This document shows positions 34,601-43,600 of a stretch of 64,000 nt of DNA, piece by piece. This stretch comes from Sweltsa coloradensis (lineage: Eukaryota > Arthropoda > Insecta > Plecoptera > Chloroperlidae), in the NCBI GenBank assembly GCA_024449915.1, contig JAMZAV010001984.1:1-64000 (forward strand). The letters run 5' to 3'. Every line of letters starts with the position of its first letter. Position 1 is the stretch's first letter. The notes under the pieces were generated by a model. That model had not been told where the DNA came from and ran no database searches. It was given only the letters and a program-made list of their open reading frames with translations. A program made the translations under genes and the position numbers.

Positions 34601-37600
34601 TTATTGTTTTTGTTATTAAAGAAGCAATAACAATGTTGGCTATTTTGAAATCCATTAGTAAGTAACAATAATGATTATTTTATGTAATTGATTTAAAACT
34701 GGTAATGTTAATGGTGATGGTTATGGTGATGGTTAGAAATGGTGAATATATTGTATTAAATGCCATTTCTGAATATATTGATATCACAGTTACAGTACCT
34801 GTTGCTGATTCTTCACTGAAAGTCAAGGTTCTTGTATTTGGGCGTATTTTCCTTACATAAGGGAGCCCAGAATATGTGGGTGAAGTTTTGGTTGTTGTAT
34901 TTGTGCGGTCGGCTACTCTCTTTACATTAGCAAACCCCGAATGTGATGAACCATCACTAAAACCAGTTTGCGTGCAAGAAGGGTCCAACACGCCACCGGC
35001 TGTAATGTAAATTCCACTTCTTAAATGACCCTGAATAGGTTAAAACAACAATTGACAACCACAACAACGGTTTGAATGCCCATGAAACTGTCATACCGGT
35101 TATGATGGTCGGCATGTAATCGATAAAAGGGATGATCTACATACTTTATACTGCCCACAATACTTTTGGCTTCTTCATTGTGATAATTGCCAAGGTGCTG
35201 CTCGAGTTAGAACGAAAAGAGCTCTCTAGAATTCGTCGTCACCGCCTCCCCCGAACCCTCTCCGATAACGATGACAAAGACGACGATAATGACATAAGAA
35301 ACCCCCTTCTTTTCTGCCCCTGGACATGTTCAGAACATGTCTGTCCTCGCAACTTTTTCTAGTCTTGAATGGCATTAACTCCCAACCCCAAAGTGACAAG
35401 TCTACACCCAAACAAATAAACATCCATTTCTGACTACAGGTTTCCTCAATCTTGCCACCTTTTATGACTTTTAGAGCTCGATCCAACTCAAACTCAACGA
35501 GTCCAATGAGAACACAGTCATACTTGGTCTATATTAATATTCCCGTCCATAGCCACTCCTCATATTGAATGATATAGAAAGCAATCCAGTCAATTAGTTA
35601 CTTACATGCGGCCTTACAGATAAAATGTTGTTGTACGTGACATTTAAGTCCATACATAGAGAAATATTTCTGATTATCTCTATCCAAATTGAGGCATTTA
35701 TATTGCCTCAAATATGGTTGCATTCTTTTCTTAACTTCGCAATAAATTAGCCTGCCATTTTCTCCGCTCCCTTGAAGACCGTTGTATAGTTTTTCGTCTA
35801 ATACTTTCCCTTGCTCTTGGGGGTTATTGTCTGGGCTGTCGGTCCATTTGAAAGTGTCTTCGAAGAGGTAACCCCCGATCCAAATGTGACGAATCTCTGC
35901 AAAAGAAAATTATAAATTATAGTGAACCTGATTGTATATAACTTATCATAATAATTTTTTTTCTTTGGGAGATCTTTCATATTTCTATCCTGCCCTGTCT
36001 GGTTATCATTCACGCACGCACACAAACAAACAAACAAACAAACAAACAAACATTGGCACCCAACACAGGACAATAACGTCAGTTGCAAAATATGGAGACG
36101 CTTAATTGGAGCCCATATATTATGTGTCCTCACATTGGTACCCAAAACCGGCTAATTTCGTCATTTGCGATATATGGGCGCCCAATGTGGGGCAATACAG
36201 CAAGTTTCCTCACATAAGCACCCAACAAAGGACAATAACGTCATTTGAAAAATATGGGGGGGGGGGGCTAAATTGGATCCCGTGTATTATGTGTCCTCAC
36301 ATTGGCACCCAACACAACAATGACGTCATTTGCGAAATATGGGGGGCGCCAAATTGGAGGCCATGTATTATGTGTCCTCACATTGGTACCCAAAACCGTA
36401 CAATTACGTCATTTGCGATAAATGGGCGCCCAACGTGGGGCCATACATTTTGTTTCCTCACATTGGCACCCAACACAACAATAACGTCATTTGCGATATA
36501 TGGACCATGGAGTTTTCTAGGTCCCCTTGGCCTACTATGTCGGTGCAACCATAGATGCGAGCCTTTCTGTCTCAACACTTCCAAACAAAGCTTGCAATGT
36601 CGTAGAAAGCAGGACAGTGCCTTGTGCGGACCTCAAGACCCAAATAATAGACACCCACTAGATATCATTATTTAAAGAAAAGTATTTGCTTATCTCCTAA
36701 ATTATTTATTATTTTTATCTACATTGTTGAATGGAGCAATAAGCTACATCCTTGGTTTGATAAATGCTCCTTTTTGTTTAAATTGCATTTTATTAATACT
36801 TTTGGATTAGAATTTGTGGATGCATGTATTTGATTCGGCTATAAACATTTTAAAAACAGTTATTATGGCGTTTTTGTATCTAACCTATAATAATGTTTGT
36901 GTGGACAAATTGTCTGTAATAAAATATAATTTATACTAATAATTTACCACTGCCAATGAATATTCACCATTTTTTCTTTGTTTTCTATTCGTTGCACATT
37001 TTCTATTCGTTTTTCGCATTCTAATGGTTTCACATTCTTTATGTTGGTTCGAGATCTCACAGGGGATCTTGGCCAGCGGTATACGTGTGTCTCAGGGCAA
37101 AGCAGTAAAAGTAGCTTTATGCTTTATGTCGAATGCATTACACTTATTTAACTTTTGTGCATGCTATATTTTCACACCGAGCCTATTGGCTCTTTTTGAA
37201 AGGATGGGATTGTGTCTTTGGGGAGGAAACTTTTTTTCACGAAGAGATTGAGTTGGAGTGATGGGGAGGGCTCGGGAAGGGAGGGGAAGATAGCAGAAGT
37301 AAACCATCAAAAGAGTCAATGGTTAATAATAAGAGTCTGTTCCAATTTAAAATCTTAATGACAACTTTGTAGCAGAAACAAAGTATTAAACGAGGATCAA
37401 TTAAAATTTAACTCACTTTTTAATTAGAAATTAATTGTTATAGTGTTTGATAATAATTTCTGATAACTACACACCTGTTGGTAAAGTGAGTGCCATGGCC
37501 TCGTACAACATGGGTAGCTGCATCGCCACCCCCTCCTTTGTACCCTCTATCTGCAACAGGTCGCCGCCCAGACAAGTCCTGCAGATGTTCTGAGCTTTCT

Positions 37601-40600
37601 GCCATTCTTCCTTCTTGGAGCTCACGTAGTAGTCGGTGCCGGGAATCTCGAGTAGTGTAGGAGGTGTAGGAGGTGCTTTTACTCCAACCGTTTCTGAGAA
37701 TACAGAATAAGGATTTGTATTAAGTTTAGTTTACAGTCTTGTTTCTTTACAAAATGAGATGCGTAAGTGGCAAGTGGCATCAAGAATTACTTAATTTAAG
37801 CACGTTAAAAGAACGAAGTTCCGTTTTCATCACTATTCTGTCAGCCGTCACTCCATCCGTCTGTGAGTTATCACGTCCCATGTATGCTAAATCAAGCCAT
37901 GGAAACAATTTCCTGATTCTCGTGTTCAAATTTGTCTTTGATCTTCGAGTGTAACCAACCTTTCTCGCAGATGTAGTATCTGTTCCTGTCGCACTTTGCC
38001 TCGACGAACAGTAGATGGTCGCACAAGTGCCGGTCGGCCAGGAGACAGCCTTCCATGATGATGTGGTCCGGCTGGTTCCAGGCGAATGGGTGGCCGGCTA
38101 CTGTCTTGTTCCTATCCACGTTGATGGGTTGTTTGAACCCCGCCCAGACCCACTTACCGTCCTCGACCATACCCCCGATCCAGGCGGCCTCGATCACTGG
38201 GAACACGAGAAGCAAGGAATGCGTGACCAATATTGTTTTAAAACCTTATATCGGGCATTTGGATAATTATTTCCCACCACCTTTGAACAACTACACAATA
38301 CTATAAGCCAGATTTTCATACTTCTAGCCCGGGTAAAAGGCTGTTTTGTTTTTACTTTGTTAACCTTTAGTAGATTCAATTAGAATTTGTAAAAAAGGGG
38401 GGAAATGAAAAATTGCCAAAATAATCAAAATTTGAAATAAGCTTATTTAGATTTTCCCCCCAACTTTGATGTCAATTTGGAATCCAAAATTTGCATATTT
38501 TTGTCTAAAAGATCAAGGAAAAATCCTTAAAAAAATCTTAAATTCATTAAAAAATCACAAATTTCAAATTGGTTAGGTTAACAGCAAAATGTTGGTCCCA
38601 CTCTTTTGCACTATAAAGAATCAACATAAATTTTGTTTCGTTATTTTAGGAATATGTTTTGTTCAAAAATCTTAATTGCATAGTGGAGGGTAAACATTCT
38701 TGAAGATGGAATTGATAATTAAATACAATCCTGAAATTATTAGCTTTTTAGTCGAATTCGATTTAATATTTATTAATATTCAAAATATTAAAAACCGTGT
38801 TTCTACTGAAAAATATTCCATATATTCCATATACGATCTAATAGATAATTAATTCTTTCCTTACAAACAATTTTAAGGTTTCATTTAACAAGCTAAATGT
38901 ACTGGTAACATTGATTCTTTGTTATTTCTAACTGAATTTGTTTTCTGGTGATGAAATTTGGATTTTCTCACTAGAATGTTCTGAGGTTATTCCATTACCA
39001 TAATATTGGTTAAAGGAATCTTCGAAGATGAAATACAATAACTGTTTAAAATGTATTATCACCAGTGTTGGGGAAGGAACTTTTAAAAAGAACGCGTTCT
39101 CGCGAACGCGTTCTTTTTTTGTGAACTTTTCAGTGAACTTACTCTTTTTTAAATGAAAGAACTTGAACTTTTAAAAGTTCATTCCGAGAACGAACTTTTC
39201 AGTTTTAGAAAGTTCATTTGTAAGTTCTTTCCGTGCGCCGAGCAGCCGTCGACTCGCTGCCGTCGACGCTTAAAAACAATAACTAATCGTTGTTTATCGT
39301 AGTTTTTTTTTGTTTATTTCGATTAAGGACACGTCAACCGTTAGGTCATAATGAACCACTCTAACCTGGGGGGGGGGGGGCATGCTGGTCAGAACCAGCT
39401 GCGAGAAAGGGGAGGAAGGGGGGTTTCTCACGTCGCGGTCGTCATCGTCTTTGTCATAGTTCGTTGTGTCTAGTTATCGTCGTCGGGGAGGTCGTCAAGG
39501 GAAGGGGACAAGGTCCCCGACGACGATAGCCAGAGCTCGCCTCTATTTATCGTTTATCGTAGGCCTACGTTGACGCACGTTCAGCTGATTTTGACAACAT
39601 CACGCACGATTCACGAAGTTAAAACGATGTACGCCAACTAATTCGGGAAAAAAAATCTTGGAAGCCTAAAATGCTAAGTATCTGCATTAATTTTACAAGC
39701 TGGTCGACGAGAATGTATTACAAATCATCAACACGATCAAAGACAGCTCAACACTTTCGTCCGACTCAAACTCGCGAGTAAATTGGTACTCGGAACACCC
39801 CTAATGTTTTTTCTCGTGTTTTTCTTCAATTTACGCTAGCCTTTAATAAAATAGTGATTTTATTACAAAAGAACTTTTAAAAGAACTTAGTTCATATTTT
39901 AGACGAACTTGAACTTTTCAAAATTTTAGGTTTTAAAAGAACTTGAACTTTTTAAAAGTTCATTATTTGAGCTGTGAACTTAACTTTTAAAAAGTTCATT
40001 TTAAAAAAGAACTGACCCAACACTGATTATCACAGAACTAATTCATGACTGACAACTGCTTAATGAAAACATGTGACAAGACAAGAGTATTTTTGCAATA
40101 ATTGCAAGTAAGCCTCTACGTTTTAAATACTTCTTTTACCTGGTCTTGCTCTTAACATTTTATTATTCAGAATCCTAAACTCGTCTGCAGTCGTGATTTT
40201 GGCCAACGTCATTCCGAAACTGCGACAATGAGAGAGAGCTGAGGCCCAGGTAGTCGCCGTTGTAAACAGGTGGAATTCTTTCCCCTCAATGGTAACTCCG
40301 GGCGTGAGCGCGAGCGATGCATCGAGCGATCCGCTGGCATTACTGGCTGGTTACAAGATCACAACAATTGGTGTAAATAACAATGCTCTATGCAAATAAA
40401 ATAATTTGTGGCACATTATTTTTAATCATTAGACTATACTTGCTCCAACAAAAGGATGCAGATGCTTGGTAGTGGTGGGGGTAGAATGAATGAGCGGTAG
40501 ATGGAATGTCACCTTTGTGTATGAAAGAGTAATATCTTTTACCAACGCAAGCAAAATTTATCTGTGCTAGATCTCAGAGTTCCTCCGTGTGCAAGATCCA

Positions 40601-43600
40601 CGCTGAGCTAGCGTGAAAAGAATTGACAAAGTTGTTATGTTAAGAAAACAATTTTTAGCCACCTGCATTCTTTTATTGGGACCCCTATATCAGACAGACT
40701 TTCACAGAAGCATAGTGTGTACAATGCGTAAGAGTACAAACACTTTTTTATGTAAGGAAGCAGTGGCGTAACTAGCACTTAATTTTCGGGGGGGGGGGGG
40801 GGGGGGGGGGGGGGGCAAACATTTTTGTAGCTTCCAATGATCTGATCAGCACAACTTGTGAAATAAGTATATGGGTGCAGTCAGTGGTATCATCCAAAAA
40901 TTAGTTTTCGGTAAACTGTCTTTCCTGGGTAAAGTACACGATTGGGTTCAATGAGGGGTCTGGGGGGATGGCCCGTACAGCCCCAAAAAAATTCAATTCT
41001 TAGAGTGTCGATTGGAGTATTTTAATGATTTTTTTGAAAATACGAATGAAAAAAAGATCAAAATACGAAAAATATATCAATATTTATAATTACAATACCT
41101 AATTAAATACCTCATGTAAAATAAAAATTTTGACCCTTCGCCCTCCTCTGACCCCTTTGGGTGGGCAGTCGTCCCCCCTTGCCCCCATTAGTTACAACAC
41201 TGAAAGGGAGTAATGTCCAAGAGGGAATAGGGTCCCATTTCTCCAAATCAACCAAGCGGAAAAAGGGTTCCTCCTACACCTGTTAGAAGCTATTGTCAGT
41301 AACAGTAAGTGACCGACTGAAGTTTCGCGAATTGGCAACATTGTGAAATTGTTCAGAATCGTACTTTTGCAGAATTAATAAGCGTTAAATTGACCACAAG
41401 GGTTTCTTCTTTTGTCCAATAATATGTCATTGTATGAAAGTTCTGCTCTAATGCCGTCATAAGAGAGTATAGGACATGCGTTTTAGGCTCGGTTTTAGGC
41501 AAATTGCTGTTCGCTCGGCTGACTGACCTCACAGGTGTCTGAAAATTTGAACATATTTCACGAAAGTGAAAATATAGAGCTATACAGTAACACATGTCTA
41601 AAATATGTTTTCAAATAATTTATAAAAAATAAAGTGTTTTTCACGAATGGAATACTCACGAAGTTTGCAGATATACGGTCTTTTCCTGTCGCATGGTTCG
41701 GCCACTATAAGTGCCTGGTTGTGGGAGTTCCTGTCCGTAGCCAGGCACATCCGAGATGGCCCCTGGATGTCAGGGCGGTCGACCCAGTAGGGTGGTGTCG
41801 TCATCGGGAAACTTCTTCACGTTACCCAGCTTGGAGTCGATGGTATTTGCACTGAGCGTCCACTTCCATACGCCCTCTTCGTCGGAGAGTCTGGCCGGGA
41901 TAAACTCACCGCCCACCCATAGTGAAGCAAACCCTGGAAATAGATCATGATTTCGAGGTCGTTAGGGTGTGTAAGACAGCCAGACCGTAGGATAATGAAC
42001 ATGCAAGCACGCAGTACCAGCATAAGCGGGTAACTCGAGAATTACCCTCTGCAGAGCAAAGCTGACTTTTTCTTAATCTAGTTTTGTTGTTTAAGAGGGG
42101 GTTCGGTTTTTAAGACCCATTTTAGGACCCAAAAATAGGTAATATCGCATTTCCTCTTATAACAAAGTAGGGCCTACATACACATTTGCATTAATTTGTA
42201 TGAAACTATTTGGTCAAGATATATATTAGAAGTCAGGTATATTGAACAATCTAACTCTTTATTGCTCCAACGAAAGAATGCAGATGCTTTGTAGTGGAGG
42301 GGGGAGGAGTATGAATGCGCGGTAAATGAAATGTCGCCTTTGTGTATGAAAGAGAAATATATTTTACTAGGGAAACGCCAAAGTCGTTGTTAGACGAGTG
42401 AGTGAGCCATGTGTTGAGTACCCGGTAACATTCCTTTTCTTCCCCCTACCTTAGGCCCCCTAGCCTATCATAGGCTACAGTGGAGCATTATGGCCTAAAC
42501 TATGACCTAAACTTAAATACCCTATTATTTTTACGAATATTATAATCAAACTTAAATGCAAATGTTCCCGCGTACTCAACACATGACTCTCTCACTCGTC
42601 TAACAACGACTTTGGCGTTTCCCTAGTCGAGTTGGCTAAAGCGCCCTAATAGCCGAAATGTGGGAGACGTGGGTTCAATGGTCGGGAAAGATTTTGTAAT
42701 TTCTGGACTGTATTTTTTTAATTATTTAACATGTTTTGAAATGCATATAACGCAGTGTAGTACATCATCTGTGACAATACTATGGAAAACAAAGCCAGTA
42801 CGAAATACGTGAAAATATTGCAAGGTTTACTCAATCTACGAGCGGAATTTGGGGGTACCTTGACGTCCAAAAATCGATTAACCTTGGACACGGCATTTCA
42901 CAGCCAGGTAAATAACAAACAAAAAACATTATTTCAAAATGAAAACCACTGTCGTTAAAATAATTCCTATACATTTCAACGTATTTTTCAGTTTTTTATT
43001 TCTTGCAGGTTTAAATCGCAACGGATTGTGCTCATTTTGTTAGCAGTTCTCAGTTACCTGGTCACGGATGTCTGTTTAAAATTTCAGCTCAGTCTATTTG
43101 GCCGTTCGGCCGTATGGGACTGGACAGACAGACAGACATTTAACATTTAACATTTAACAGAATTAATCACGACCAAGGCCCGATCGAGTAGCGTTGTAGA
43201 CTACGTTCGCTGCGCTCACTCGTCTAACCAACGCAAGCAAAAATTATCTGTGCTAGATCACAGAGTTCATCAGTGTGCTAGATCCACGCTGAGCTAGCGT
43301 GAATAGAGTTGACAAAGTTATGTTAGGCATTCTTTCATTGGAGCAAGTATAGGCCTAGTTTTCTTTTCTTTTCTTTTCTTTTCTTTTCTTTTCTTTTCTT
43401 TTCTTTTCTTTTCTTTTTTTTTTACTTTTTCCTTTCCTTTTTTCTTTTTTCTTTTCTTTTTGTTTTCTTTTCTTTTTTCTTTTCTTTTCATTCCCCACCT
43501 TTTTTATATTTGATTCGTTCATAAATTGCATTTAATATCCTTTTTATTTGTTATCAAATTTGTTGAGTTTTAAATGCATTGTTGTAATATTACTATTTCA

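Noticed and set aside
34680..34991. 103-aa frame taken as an independent protein
   Set aside because: Its useful part fits a phase-1 lectin linker exon (34799-34999); the rest runs into intron.
35606..38196. Transmembrane anchor for the lectin
   Set aside because: No run of ~20 hydrophobic residues appears in any reconstructed exon besides the signal peptide.
37892..38230. 112-aa frame with apparent own start
   Set aside because: The first residues are the intron before the acceptor at 38197; the real unit is lectin exon 5.
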